DNA of 64,000 nucleotides from Micromonospora sp. PLK6-60 (GTDB lineage: Bacteria; Actinomycetota; Actinomycetes; Mycobacteriales; Micromonosporaceae), in the NCBI RefSeq assembly GCF_019890675.1, contig NZ_JAIOAA010000004.1, forward strand, positions 124,001-188,000, given 5' to 3'. This document shows, in pieces, positions 7,336-16,146 of the stretch; position 1 is the stretch's first letter; the number at the start of each line of letters is the position of its first letter. Both the position numbers and the translations under genes were made by a program. A model generated the notes under the pieces. It was given only the letters and a program-made list of their open reading frames with translations, was not told the DNA's origin and did no database searches.

Positions 7336-8520
7336 ATGCGTAGTCCTCACCGATCCCTCACTCGGCGTGGTCTGCTCAGCGGCACCCTCGGCACGGCCGC
7401 GATGCTCGCGGCGGGTGGCGCCCTGGCCGGCTGCGGCACCAAGGGCGCCCAGCAGACCGAGGCCGGCTGCAAGAGCGACGACCTGTCCGGCACGGAGAAG
7501 AAGCTGGCCTTCTCCAACTGGCCGCAGTACATGGACGTCGACGAGAAGGACGAGTCCAAGCGCCCCACGCTTGACGAGTTCGTCAAGAAGTCCGGCATCC
7601 AGGTGACGTACACCGAGGACGTCAACGACAACAACGAGTTCTTCGGCAAGGTGCAGAACCAGCTCGCCGCCTGTCAGAGCACGGGCCGCGACGTCATGGT
7701 GCTCACCGACTGGATGGCCGCCCGGATGATCCGGCTCGGCTGGATCCAGAAGCTGGACAAGGCCAAGCTGCCGAACGTCGAGGCGAACCTGCTCACCTCG
7801 CTGCGCAACCGCTCCTTCGACCCGGACAGCCAACTCGCCATCCCGTGGCAGTCCGGCCTGGCCGGCCTGGCCTACAACGCCAAGGTGACCAAGGAGATCC
7901 GCACCGTCGACGAGCTGCTCACCCGCCCCGACCTCAAGGGCAAGGTGACCGCGCTGTCGGAGATGCGCGACACCATGGGCCTGCTGCTCCAGTCGAACGG
8001 CCACGACCCGGCCAACTTCACCACCGCGCAGTTCGACGACGCGTTGAACAAGCTGAAGAAGGCGGTGGCCAGCAAGCAGATCCGGAAGTTCACCGGCAAC
8101 GACTACGCCCCCGACCTGGCCAAGGGGGACATCGCCGCCTGCATCGGCTGGTCCGGCGACGTGGTCCAGCTCGGCTTCGAGGACGAGAAGATCAAGTTCG
8201 TGGTGCCCGAATCCGGCGTGATGCTCTGGTCGGACAACATGCTGGTGCCGAACAAGGCCACCCACCGGGCCAACGCCGAGGCGCTGATCGACTACTACTA
8301 CGACCCGGCGGTGGCCGCCAAGCTCGCCGCCTACGTCAACTACATCTGCCCGGTCCAGGGCGCGCAGGCCGAGATGGAGAAGATCGACCCGGATCTGGCC
8401 AGCAACCCGCTGATCTTCCCGGACGAGGCGATGCTCTCCCGGTCCAAGGTGTTCATGGCCCTGGACGAGAAGCAGGAGAAGGAATACGAGACCAAGTTCC
8501 AGCAGGTAATCGGGGCGTGA
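7336..8520 (+). CDS. potD: Polyamine ABC transporter substrate-binding lipoprotein
   Basis: 394 residues. The N-terminus has a twin-arginine-like TRRGLLS (residues 9-15), a hydrophobic stretch and the lipobox LAGC with Cys33 as the lipidated residue, so the mature protein is anchored outside the membrane. The body is a type 2 periplasmic binding protein of the PotD/spermidine-putrescine family: LAFSNWPQYMD near the start, VMVLTDWMAARM, AIPWQSGLAGLAYN and IAACIGWSGDV are the usual landmarks, with acidic and aromatic residues that hold polyamine nitrogens. It opens a run of genes with stop/start overlaps encoding the ATPase, two permeases and catabolic enzymes. Putrescine, spermidine or agmatine is the likely ligand; which one cannot be told from sequence. 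Confidence 0.92.
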   Translation: MRSPHRSLTRRGLLSGTLGTAAMLAAGGALAGCGTKGAQQTEAGCKSDDLSGTEKKLAFSNWPQYMDVDEKDESKRPTLDEFVKKSGIQVTYTEDVNDNNEFFGKVQNQLAACQSTGRDVMVLTDWMAARMIRLGWIQKLDKAKLPNVEANLLTSLRNRSFDPDSQLAIPWQSGLAGLAYNAKVTKEIRTVDELLTRPDLKGKVTALSEMRDTMGLLLQSNGHDPANFTTAQFDDALNKLKKAVASKQIRKFTGNDYAPDLAKGDIAACIGWSGDVVQLGFEDEKIKFVVPESGVMLWSDNMLVPNKATHRANAEALIDYYYDPAVAAKLAAYVNYICPVQGAQAEMEKIDPDLASNPLIFPDEAMLSRSKVFMALDEKQEKEYETKFQQVIGA

Positions 8521-8525
8521 GGCGG

Positions 8526-9698
8526 ATGGGTGGGAAAGTGCGGGAGCGCGAGACACCGGCCGGCGACCTGCGACTGGTCGACCTGACCAAACGGTTCGGG
8601 ATCTTCACCGCGGTCGACGACCTCAGCCTGACCATTCCGCAGGGCTCGTTCTTCGCCCTGCTCGGCGCGTCCGGCTGCGGCAAGACCACCACGCTGCGGA
8701 TGATCGCCGGGCTGGAGGAACCGACCAGCGGGCAGGTGCTGCTCGGGGACCGGGACATCGCCCGGCTCCGGCCGTACAAGCGGCCGGTGAACACGGTGTT
8801 CCAGAGCTACGCACTCTTCCCGCACCTCGACATCGCCGAGAACGTGGCCTTCGGGCTGCGCCGCCGCGGCATCCGCTCGGTGGACGACGAGGTCCGCCGG
8901 ATGCTGTCGCTGGTGCAGCTCGACGGCTACGAGCGGCGCCGCCCGGCCCAGCTCTCCGGTGGGCAGCAACAGCGGGTCGCGCTGGCCCGGGCGCTGATCA
9001 ACCACCCGCAGGTGCTGCTGCTCGACGAGCCGCTCGGCGCGCTGGACCTCAAGCTGCGCCGGCAGATGCAGATCGAGCTGAAGCGGATCCAGACCGAGGT
9101 GGGCATCACCTTCGTGCACGTCACCCACGACCAGGAGGAGGCCATGACCATGGCCGACACGGTCGCGGTGATGAACGCCGGCCGGATCGAGCAACTGGGC
9201 GCCCCGGCGGACCTCTACGAGTACCCGGCCACCGCGTTCGTGGCGAACTTCCTCGGCCAGTCCAACCTGCTCGCCGGGGAGGCCGCCGGCCCCGGCGGGG
9301 ACGCGGTCCCGGTCTCCGCGCACGGCGCGCGGTTCGCCGTGCCCCGCGAGCGCGCGCGGCTCGACCGGGGACCGGTCTACCTCGGGGTACGCCCCGAGAA
9401 GCTGCACCTGGTCGACTCGCTGGACCGGGTCCCCGCCGGGCACCAGTCCGTCGCGGGCGTGGTGAGCGACGCCTCGTACGTCGGGGTCAGCACTCAGTAC
9501 CTGGTCCGCACCGGCTGGGGCAGCGAGCTGTCCGCGTTCGCCGCCAACACCGGGTCGGAGGTCCGGTTCCCGGTCGGCGCGTCGGTGGTGGCGCACTGGA
9601 ACCCCCGGAACGCCTTCCTGCTGCCTCGCGAGCCGGGCGCCGACGCGGACCGCACCAGCCCGTTGCTCGACGAGCCCCCGGTCGGGGCACTGTCATGA
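8526..9698 (+). CDS. potA: Polyamine ABC transporter ATP-binding protein
   Basis: 390 residues from ATG 8526, five bases after the potD stop; a GTG at 8538 is an alternative start. The Walker A motif GASGCGKTT is at residues 48-56, the signature LSGGQQQR at 143-150 and Walker B LLLDEP at 164-169, with the switch histidine in VTHDQEEA. The C-terminal 110 residues form the TOBE-type regulatory domain (VYLGVRPEKLHL) found in PotA/MalK-type ATPases. It hydrolyses ATP on the inner face of the membrane to drive PotBC. The stop overlaps the next start in ATGA. Confidence 0.93.
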   Translation: MGGKVRERETPAGDLRLVDLTKRFGIFTAVDDLSLTIPQGSFFALLGASGCGKTTTLRMIAGLEEPTSGQVLLGDRDIARLRPYKRPVNTVFQSYALFPHLDIAENVAFGLRRRGIRSVDDEVRRMLSLVQLDGYERRRPAQLSGGQQQRVALARALINHPQVLLLDEPLGALDLKLRRQMQIELKRIQTEVGITFVHVTHDQEEAMTMADTVAVMNAGRIEQLGAPADLYEYPATAFVANFLGQSNLLAGEAAGPGGDAVPVSAHGARFAVPRERARLDRGPVYLGVRPEKLHLVDSLDRVPAGHQSVAGVVSDASYVGVSTQYLVRTGWGSELSAFAANTGSEVRFPVGASVVAHWNPRNAFLLPREPGADADRTSPLLDEPPVGALS

Positions 9699-10609
9699 GT
9701 GCGCTGGCCCACGTGCCGGCCGCCTCGGGGCAGTCGTCGGCGCCGCCACCGCCGCCCCGGCGCGGGCGGCACCGGCTGCTGCCGTACCTGCTGTTGCTGC
9801 CCGGCGCGGCCTGGCTGTTCGTCTTCTTCGCCCTGCCGCTGCTGCAACTCGCGGCGGCCAGCCTCTACGACCCGGCCGGCTCCCTCTCCACCGGGTACGC
9901 GTTGACCTGGGCGTTCGGCAACTACCCGGACGCGGTGCAGGCATACTGGCCGCAGTTCGCGCGGTCGTTCCTCTATTCGGCGATCGCGCTGGTGCTCGCC
10001 CTGCTGATGGGCTACCCGCTGGCGTACGCGATCGCACAGAAGGCCGGCCGGTGGAAGAACCTGCTGCTGGTCTGCGTGGTGGCGCCGATGTTCACCAGCT
10101 TCCTGGTGCGCACCCTGGCCTGGAAGACCATCCTGTCGGACAACGGCTGGGTGGTCGGGCTGCTGCGCGACGTGCACCTGCTCGGCCCGGACGGCCGACT
10201 GCTCGCCACCCCGATCGCCGTGGTGCTGGGCATCACGTACAACTTCCTGCCGTTCCTGGTGCTGCCGCTGTACGCGAGCCTGGAGCGGCTGGACCCCCGG
10301 CTGCTGGAGGCGGCCAGCGACCTGTACGCCAGCGGCTGGCAGGCGTTCCGTCGGATCACCCTGCCGCTGTCGATGCCCGGCCTGATCGCCGGCACGCTGC
10401 TGTTCTTCATCCCGGCCACCGGCGACTACATCAACGCCGAGCTGCTCGGCACCCCGAACGAATACATGATCGGCAACGTCATCGACTCGGCGTTCCTGGT
10501 CCGGCTGGACTACCCGCAGGGCGCGGCGCTGTCGTTCCTGCTGATGGCGGCGATCCTGGCGATCGTCTTCGGCTACCTGCGCAAGGCCGGCACGGAGGAG
10601 GTGCTATGA
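9695..10609 (+). CDS. potB: Polyamine ABC transporter permease (PotB type)
   Basis: 304 residues. After a Pro-rich cytoplasmic N-terminus (about 25 residues) there are six predicted membrane helices, the first in LLPYLLLLPGAAWLFVFF. The EAA loop that docks with the ATPase is present as EAASDLYASGWQAFRRITLPLSMPG read in two parts (EAASDLYASGWQAFRR, then ITLPLSMPG). It overlaps potA by four bases and potC by four bases. The length and helix pattern match PotB. Confidence 0.92.
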   Translation: MSALAHVPAASGQSSAPPPPPRRGRHRLLPYLLLLPGAAWLFVFFALPLLQLAAASLYDPAGSLSTGYALTWAFGNYPDAVQAYWPQFARSFLYSAIALVLALLMGYPLAYAIAQKAGRWKNLLLVCVVAPMFTSFLVRTLAWKTILSDNGWVVGLLRDVHLLGPDGRLLATPIAVVLGITYNFLPFLVLPLYASLERLDPRLLEAASDLYASGWQAFRRITLPLSMPGLIAGTLLFFIPATGDYINAELLGTPNEYMIGNVIDSAFLVRLDYPQGAALSFLLMAAILAIVFGYLRKAGTEEVL

Positions 10610-11448
10610 GACTGTCGCGTTGGCTCGCGGACCGGTGGGTCATGATCGTGGCGCTGCTGGTGCTCGGCTACCTGTCGCTGCCGGTCCTCGTGGTGGCCGG
10701 GCTGTCCTTCAACCGGCCGTCCAGCCGGCTGTCGTACGACTTCCACGAGTTCACCCTGGACAACTGGCGCCAGCCGTGCGCCACCTCGGACATGTGCGAC
10801 GCGGTGCTGCGCAGCGTGCAGATCGGCTTTTTGGCCACCGTCGTCTCCACCGTGCTCGGCACGCTGATGGCGTTCGCGCTGGTCCGGCACCGGTTCCGGG
10901 CCCGCTCCGGGATCAACGTGCTGATCTTCCTGCCGATGGCCACGCCGGAGCTGGTGATGGGCACCTCGCTGCTCGCCCTCTTCGTCGCCGCCGGGGTGCC
11001 GCAGGGCTTCTGGACCATCGTCATCGCGCACGTCATGTTCTGCGTCTCGTTCGTGGTGGTGACGGTGAAGGCGCGGCTGGCCGGCATGGACCGCCGGCTG
11101 GAGGAGGCCGCGATGGACCTGTACGCCAGCGAGTGGCAGACGTTCCGGCGGATCACCCTGCCGCTGGTGCTGCCCGGCATCGTGGCCGCCGCGCTGCTCG
11201 CCTTCTCGCTCAGCTTCGACGACTTCATCATCACCAACTTCAACGCCGGCACCACGGTCACCTTCCCGATGTACGTCTGGGGCGCCGCCCAGCGCGGCAT
11301 TCCGCCGCAGGTAAACGTCATCGGCACGGCGATGTTCGCGATCGCGCTGCTGCTGGTCGGGGCGAGTTCGCTGCGCGGCCGGCGGGCCCGGCGCGCCGCG
11401 CTGCTCGCGCCCGCCCCGGCGGCGGCTCCACCCGCGAGCCGGTCGTGA
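10606..11448 (+). CDS. potC: Polyamine ABC transporter permease (PotC type)
   Basis: 280 residues from ATG 10606 in the ATGA overlap with potB; GGAGGAG lies just upstream. Six membrane helices are predicted, starting with WVMIVALLVLGYLSLPVLVV, and the EAA loop is EEAAMDLYASEWQTFRR followed by ITLPLVLPG. Residues FSLSFDDFIITNF match the PotC signature. An unusual insert CATSDMCDA with two cysteines lies in the first external loop. The stop codon overlaps the GTG start of the downstream oxidase. Confidence 0.92.
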   Translation: MRLSRWLADRWVMIVALLVLGYLSLPVLVVAGLSFNRPSSRLSYDFHEFTLDNWRQPCATSDMCDAVLRSVQIGFLATVVSTVLGTLMAFALVRHRFRARSGINVLIFLPMATPELVMGTSLLALFVAAGVPQGFWTIVIAHVMFCVSFVVVTVKARLAGMDRRLEEAAMDLYASEWQTFRRITLPLVLPGIVAAALLAFSLSFDDFIITNFNAGTTVTFPMYVWGAAQRGIPPQVNVIGTAMFAIALLLVGASSLRGRRARRAALLAPAPAAAPPASRS

Positions 11449-12866
11449 CCGCTGGGCATACCGGCCGGGCGCTGGCCGACGCGGCGCCCGTGCCGTACTG
11501 GTTGGACCGCCCGGAACGGCCCGACCCGTTGCCGCCCCTGCGCGGCGACCACTCGGCCGACCTGCTGGTGATCGGCGGCGGCTACAGCGGGCTGTGGGCG
11601 GCCCTGCTCGCCAAGCGGGACGACCCGGGCCGGGACGTGCTGCTGGTCGAGGCGGGCACCTGCGGCTGGGCGGCGTCCGGGCGCAACGGCGGCTTCTGCG
11701 CCGCCTCGCTGACCCACGGGCTGGCCAACGGGGTGGACCGGTTTCCCGGCGAGGTCGACGAGCTGGAGTGGCTGGGCCGGCAGAACCTGGCGGCCATCGT
11801 CGCCACCGTCGAGGCGTACGGGATCGACTGCGACCTGGAGCGCACCGGCGAGCTGGCGGTGGCGGTCGCGCCGCACCAGCTCGACGGGTTGGCCGAGGAC
11901 GCCGAGCTGGCCCGCCGGTACGGGCACGACGTGCGCCTGCTCGACCGCGACGAGGTGCGGGCCGAGGTGGACTCGCCGACGTACCTCGGCGGGATGTGGG
12001 ACCGCGACCGGGTGGTCATGCTCGACCCGGCGAAGCTGGCCTGGGGGCTGCGTCGGGCCTGCCTGGCCGAGGGGGTGCGGATCGCCGAGCACACCCGGGT
12101 CACCGGGCTGCGCGGCGACGGCGCGGCGCTGCGGGCCGGCACCGCCGGTGGCGCCGACGGCGCGCCCGGTTCGGTGCGGGCCGGCCAGGTGGTGCTGGCC
12201 ACCAACGCGTTCCCGCCGCTGCTGCGCCGGCTGCGCGCCTGGGTGGTGCCGGTGTACGACTACGCGCTGATGACCGAGCCGCTCTCGGCCGAGCAGCGCA
12301 CGGCGATCGGCTGGGCGAACCGGCAGGGGCTGGCCGACTCCGGCAACCAGTTCCACTACTACCGGCTCACCGCCGACGACCGGATCCTGTTCGGCGGCTA
12401 CGACGCGGTCTACCACTACGGCAACCGGGTGGCTCCGGCGCTGGCCCAGCGACCGGCCACCTTCGGCGCCCTCGCCGACCACTTCTTCACCACCTTTCCG
12501 CCGCTCGACGGGGTGCGGTTCAGCCACCGCTGGGGCGGGGTGATCGACACCTGCACCCGGTTCTGCCCGTTCTTCGGCACCGCCTACGGGGGGCGGTTGG
12601 CGTACGCGGCGGGGTTCACCGGGCTCGGCGTGGGGGCCACCCGGTTCGGCGCCCGGGTGATGCTCGACCTGCTCGCCGGCGCGGAGACCCCGCTGACCCG
12701 GCTGGAACTGGTGCGCCGCAAGCCGCTGCCGTTCCCGCCGGAGCCCGCCCGGGCCGCCGGCATCAACCTGACCCGCTGGTCGCTCGCCCGCGCCGACGCG
12801 CGCGAGGGGCGGCGCAATCTCTGGCTCCGTACGCTCGATCGTCTTGGTTTGGGGTTCGATTCCTGA
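11445..12866 (+). CDS. Second FAD-dependent amine oxidoreductase (DadA/PuuB type)
   Basis: 473 residues from GTG 11445, which overlaps the potC stop (GTGA). Rossmann FAD motif LLVIGGGYSGLW at about residues 40-51, followed by AASGRNGGFCAASLTHG; the C-terminal FAD-binding stretch is AAGFTGLGVGATRFGARVML. It is a paralogue of the oxidase at 3.7-5.1 kb but differs through most of its length and lies inside the transporter operon. An imported amine is therefore the likely substrate, giving an aldehyde or imine and hydrogen peroxide. The aldehyde dehydrogenases farther along the window could take the product on. Confidence 0.88.
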   Translation: MTAGHTGRALADAAPVPYWLDRPERPDPLPPLRGDHSADLLVIGGGYSGLWAALLAKRDDPGRDVLLVEAGTCGWAASGRNGGFCAASLTHGLANGVDRFPGEVDELEWLGRQNLAAIVATVEAYGIDCDLERTGELAVAVAPHQLDGLAEDAELARRYGHDVRLLDRDEVRAEVDSPTYLGGMWDRDRVVMLDPAKLAWGLRRACLAEGVRIAEHTRVTGLRGDGAALRAGTAGGADGAPGSVRAGQVVLATNAFPPLLRRLRAWVVPVYDYALMTEPLSAEQRTAIGWANRQGLADSGNQFHYYRLTADDRILFGGYDAVYHYGNRVAPALAQRPATFGALADHFFTTFPPLDGVRFSHRWGGVIDTCTRFCPFFGTAYGGRLAYAAGFTGLGVGATRFGARVMLDLLAGAETPLTRLELVRRKPLPFPPEPARAAGINLTRWSLARADAREGRRNLWLRTLDRLGLGFDS

Positions 12867-14068
12867 TGCGCATCCTGCTCGTCGGCGCCGGTGGCGTCGG
12901 CTCCGCCGCCGTAGCCATCGCCGCCCGCCGGTCCTTCTTCGACACGATGGTGGTGGCCGACTACGACCTCGCCCGCGCCCAGCGGGCGGTCGCCGGGCAC
13001 GGCGACCGCTTCGTGCCCGCCGCCCTCGACGCCTCCTCGGCCGACGCCGTCGCCGCGCTCTGCCGGGAACACCGGATCACCCACGTGCTGAACGCGGTCG
13101 ATCCCCGCTTCGTCATGCCGATCTTCGACGGGGCGTTCGCGGCCGGGGCGCACTACCTGGACATGGCGATGTCGCTGTCCCGCCCGCACCCCGAGCGCCC
13201 CTACGCCGATCCGGGGGTGAAGCTGGGCGACGAGCAGTTCGCGGTGGCCGACGACTGGGCGGCCGGCGGCCGGCTGGCGCTCTGCGGCATCGGCGTCGAG
13301 CCCGGCCTGTCCGACGTCTTCGCCCGCTACGCCGCCGACGAGCTGTTCGCCGAGATCGACGAGATCGGGGTACGCGACGGCGCGAACCTCACCGTCGACG
13401 GCTACGACTTCGCGCCGTCGTTCTCCATCTGGACCACCATCGAGGAGTGCCTGAACCCGCCGGTGGTCTGGGAGGCCGACCGGGGCTGGTTCACCACCGC
13501 GCCGTTCAGCGAGCCGGAGGTCTTCGAGTTTCCCGCGGGGATCGGCCCGGTGGAGTGCGTCAACGTGGAGCACGAGGAGGTGCTGCTCATCCCGCGCTGG
13601 GTCAAGGCGAAGCGGGTCACCTTCAAGTACGGCCTCGGTGACGAGTTCATCGAGGTGCTGAAGACGCTGCACAAGCTCGGCCTGGACTCGACGAGGCCGG
13701 TGACCGTCCGGGGCGTCGAGGTGTCGCCGCGGGACGTGGTGGCCGCCTGCCTGCCCGACCCGGCCACGCTGGGCGACAAGATGCGCGGCAAGACCTGCGC
13801 CGGGACGTACGTGACCGGCACCGGCGTCGACGGCCGCCCGCGCCGGGTCTACCTCTACCACGTGGTCGACAACGAGTGGTCGATGCGCGAGTACGGCCAC
13901 CAGGCGGTGGTCTGGCAGACCGCGGTCAACCCGGTGGTCGCCCTGGAGCTGCTGGCCACCGGCGCCTGGTCCGGCACCGGCGTGCTCGGCCCCGAGGCGC
14001 TGCCGCCGAAGCCCTTCCTCGACCTGCTCACCGGCTACGGCTCGCCCTGGGGGATGGAGGAGCGGTGA
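12866..14068 (+). CDS. Saccharopine-dehydrogenase-family oxidoreductase, carboxynorspermidine-dehydrogenase-like
   Basis: 400 residues from the ATG in a TGATG overlap with the oxidase. An N-terminal NAD(P)-binding fold starts with MRILLVGAGGVGSAAV. The middle and C-terminal parts follow the order I recall for carboxy(nor)spermidine dehydrogenase: AGAHYLDMAMS, CGIGVEPGLSDVFARYA, ECVNVEHEEVLLIPRWVKAKR, DVVAACLPDPATLGDKMRG, TCAGTYVTG, then a final HQAVVWQTAVNPVVALELL. Those enzymes make or break N-carboxyalkyl-polyamines. The usual partner decarboxylase is not in the window. An oxidative role on a carboxyalkyl amine would suit a catabolic operon; this is inference. Confidence 0.8.
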   Translation: MRILLVGAGGVGSAAVAIAARRSFFDTMVVADYDLARAQRAVAGHGDRFVPAALDASSADAVAALCREHRITHVLNAVDPRFVMPIFDGAFAAGAHYLDMAMSLSRPHPERPYADPGVKLGDEQFAVADDWAAGGRLALCGIGVEPGLSDVFARYAADELFAEIDEIGVRDGANLTVDGYDFAPSFSIWTTIEECLNPPVVWEADRGWFTTAPFSEPEVFEFPAGIGPVECVNVEHEEVLLIPRWVKAKRVTFKYGLGDEFIEVLKTLHKLGLDSTRPVTVRGVEVSPRDVVAACLPDPATLGDKMRGKTCAGTYVTGTGVDGRPRRVYLYHVVDNEWSMREYGHQAVVWQTAVNPVVALELLATGAWSGTGVLGPEALPPKPFLDLLTGYGSPWGMEER

Positions 14069-15078
14069 CCCGCTACGGCCCGATGTACGGCCCGGACGTG
14101 ACCTTCCTCGGCGTGCCGCCGTGCACCATCGAGGAGCCCGTGACGTACGCCGACGCCGACGTGGTGATCGTCGGTGCGCCCTTCGACGGTGGCACCTCGC
14201 ACCGCCCCGGCACCCGGTTCGGCCCGTCGGCCATCCGGCAGGCCTGCTACCTGCCGGCCGACGGCTCCCGCCCGTCGCTGGCCCTGCGGGTGGACGGCCT
14301 GCGGGACCTGTGCGTCTACGACGCCGGGGACGTGGAGATGTTCTCCGGCGACATCGAGCGCTCGCTGCGCGCCCTGGAGCAGGCCGTGTACGCGGTGGCC
14401 GCCGCCGGGGCGATCCCGGTCGTGCTCGGCGGGGACCACTCCATCGCGCTGCCGGACGCCACCGGGGTGGCCCGGCACCACGGGCTGGGTCGGGTGTCGC
14501 TTGTGCACTTCGACGCGCACGCCGACACCGGCGACGTCGAGTTCGGTTCCCTGCACGGGCACGGCCAGCCGATGCGCCGGCTCATCGAGTCCGGCGCGGT
14601 GCGCGGCGACCGGTTCCTCCAGCTCGGCCTGCGCGGCTACTGGCCGGGCCCGGAGACGCTGGCCTGGATGGCCGAGCAGCGGATGCGCTCGTACGAGATG
14701 ACCGAGCTGGTGGCCCGCGGCCTGGACACCTGCCTGACCGAGGCGTTCGGGATCGCCACCGACGAGTGCGAGGGGGTGTTCCTCTCCGTCGACGTGGACG
14801 TCGTCGACCCGGGCATGGCGCCCGGCACCGGCACCCCCGAACCGGGCGGCCTCACCTCGCGGCAACTGCTCGACGCGGTCCGCCGGGTCTGCTACGAGCT
14901 GCCGGTGGTCGGGGTCGACGTGGTCGAGGTCGCCCCGCCGTACGACCACGCCGACGTCACCGCGTACCTGGGCAACCGGGTGGTGCTGGAGGCGCTGTCC
15001 GCGATCGCCCGCCGACGCCGCGACGCGGCCGGCGGACCGCCCTGGGACCCCCGCCAACCGCTGCTCGACGGCCGCTGA
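14065..15078 (+). CDS. speB: Agmatinase-family ureohydrolase
   Basis: 337 residues from GTG 14065, overlapping the preceding stop. The binuclear manganese site of the arginase/agmatinase family is complete: GGDHSI, HFDAHADTGD and SVDVDVVDPGMAPGTGTPEPGG. The substrate-side loop reads LHGHGQPMRR rather than the more common SHGTPF type, and VDVVEVAPPYDH closes the fold. The expected reaction is agmatine to putrescine and urea. As the last gene of the Pot operon it would feed putrescine to the amine-degrading enzymes. Because ureohydrolases also hydrolyse guanidinobutyrate, guanidinopropionate or guanidine, the exact substrate is uncertain. The symbol follows the family. Confidence 0.85.
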   Translation: MTRYGPMYGPDVTFLGVPPCTIEEPVTYADADVVIVGAPFDGGTSHRPGTRFGPSAIRQACYLPADGSRPSLALRVDGLRDLCVYDAGDVEMFSGDIERSLRALEQAVYAVAAAGAIPVVLGGDHSIALPDATGVARHHGLGRVSLVHFDAHADTGDVEFGSLHGHGQPMRRLIESGAVRGDRFLQLGLRGYWPGPETLAWMAEQRMRSYEMTELVARGLDTCLTEAFGIATDECEGVFLSVDVDVVDPGMAPGTGTPEPGGLTSRQLLDAVRRVCYELPVVGVDVVEVAPPYDHADVTAYLGNRVVLEALSAIARRRRDAAGGPPWDPRQPLLDGR

Positions 15079-15217
15079 CCCGCCGATAGTTGCCGGCTCA
15101 ACAGGTCACCTGGGGCAACCAACCGGCCGGACAGGCGTGCCCGACCGACGTCGCGGAAGAGATGACCGCCTCTTTTCGCAACTGGGGGTGAACACGAGAC
15201 TCGGCAGCGTGACGCAG

Positions 15218-16015
15218 ATGCCGCAGTTTCCCGGTCAGCCCCACCCGTACCCGGCCGCACCGCCCGGTCGCGGTCCCGGCTGGTATCGCCGGCTCGGTCC
15301 GGGCGGGCGGGCCGGGGCGATCCTCGGGGGCAGTCTGCTGACGATCCTGCTGCTCTGCTGCACCGGTGCGGGGATCGTGGGCGCCCTCAGCGATGCCCAG
15401 CCGAAGGAGACCTCGACCGATCGGGTCGCCGGGCAGGAGGCGGTGCCGGCCGCGGAGGAACCCGTGGCGGCGCCGAGCGCCCCGCCGGCCACCGCGGCGC
15501 CGATCGCCACCCCGTCCGACCCCGCCGCGTCGAGCCCCGCCGCGTCGAGCCCCGCCGCGTCGAGCCTCGCCGCGCCGACGACCGCCGCGCCGACCCCGCG
15601 CAAGCCGGTGGTGGCGACCCGGACCGAGACGGAGACCCGCCGGGTCGCCCACGGCACCCGGACCGTGCAGGACTCCTCGCTGGCCAAGGGGAAGCGGGTG
15701 GTGCGCACCCGGGGCGTCGACGGGGTGCGCACGCTGACCTACCGGGTGACGCTGACGGATGGGCAGCGCACCGGCCGGACGCTGGTCCGCTCGGTGGTCA
15801 CCCGACAGCCGGTGACCGAGGTGGTCGCGGTGGGCACCAAGCAGGAGGCGCAGTGCCACCCGAACTACGGCGGCTGCGTCCCGATCGCCAGTGACGTCGA
15901 CTGCGCGGGCGGCGGCGGCAACGGTCCGGCGTACGTCAGCGGGCCGATCCGGGTCATCGGGGAGGACGTCTACGGCCTCGACCGCGACAAGGACGGCGTG
16001 GCCTGCGAGGACTGA
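15218..16015 (+). CDS. Membrane-anchored G5-domain protein with excalibur-like C-terminus
   Basis: 265 residues if ATG 15218 is used; in-frame GTG codons at 15188 and 15209 and the ATG at 15137 are alternatives, and none has a good ribosome binding site. A short Pro-rich cytoplasmic part (MPQFPGQPHPYP) is followed by one membrane helix (about residues 34-56), an Ala/Pro/Ser-rich linker, a G5 domain (VVATRTETETRRVAHGTRTV and onwards) and a C-terminal cysteine-containing tail ending in GLDRDKDGVACED. That tail is the calcium-binding excalibur motif of extracellular proteins. G5 domains bind cell-wall amino sugars, so a wall-associated role is likely. It stands alone after the polyamine operon. 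Confidence 0.75.
   Translation: MPQFPGQPHPYPAAPPGRGPGWYRRLGPGGRAGAILGGSLLTILLLCCTGAGIVGALSDAQPKETSTDRVAGQEAVPAAEEPVAAPSAPPATAAPIATPSDPAASSPAASSPAASSLAAPTTAAPTPRKPVVATRTETETRRVAHGTRTVQDSSLAKGKRVVRTRGVDGVRTLTYRVTLTDGQRTGRTLVRSVVTRQPVTEVVAVGTKQEAQCHPNYGGCVPIASDVDCAGGGGNGPAYVSGPIRVIGEDVYGLDRDKDGVACED
15521..15565 (+). repeat. Three tandem 15-base repeats in the G5 protein gene
   Basis: The 15-base unit CCCGCCGCGTCGAGC occurs three times in perfect succession and encodes PAASS repeated in the linker between the membrane helix and the G5 domain. A fourth, diverged copy follows (CTCGCCGCG). Such repeats change copy number easily, so linker length probably varies among strains. Confidence 0.85.
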
Positions 16016-16146
16016 CCAGGGGCCGCCGGGCGGGACTGCCGGGCGACAAGTGCGGTGAGCGCAGGAACCCGGGCGCTGCCGTTCGGGCGGCGGAGGCGGT
16101 GCGGCCGCGGCGGAGCGCCGCCATGGGGAGCCGGAAGTCGCCGTGA

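Noticed and set aside
10668..12527. A 619-codon minus-strand frame opposite potC and the FAD oxidase
   Set aside because: Antisense shadow caused by G/C third positions; no family resemblance.
15521..15565. Tandem repeat as a CRISPR-like or origin element
   Set aside because: It is a perfect in-frame 15-base repeat coding for a flexible linker, without spacers.
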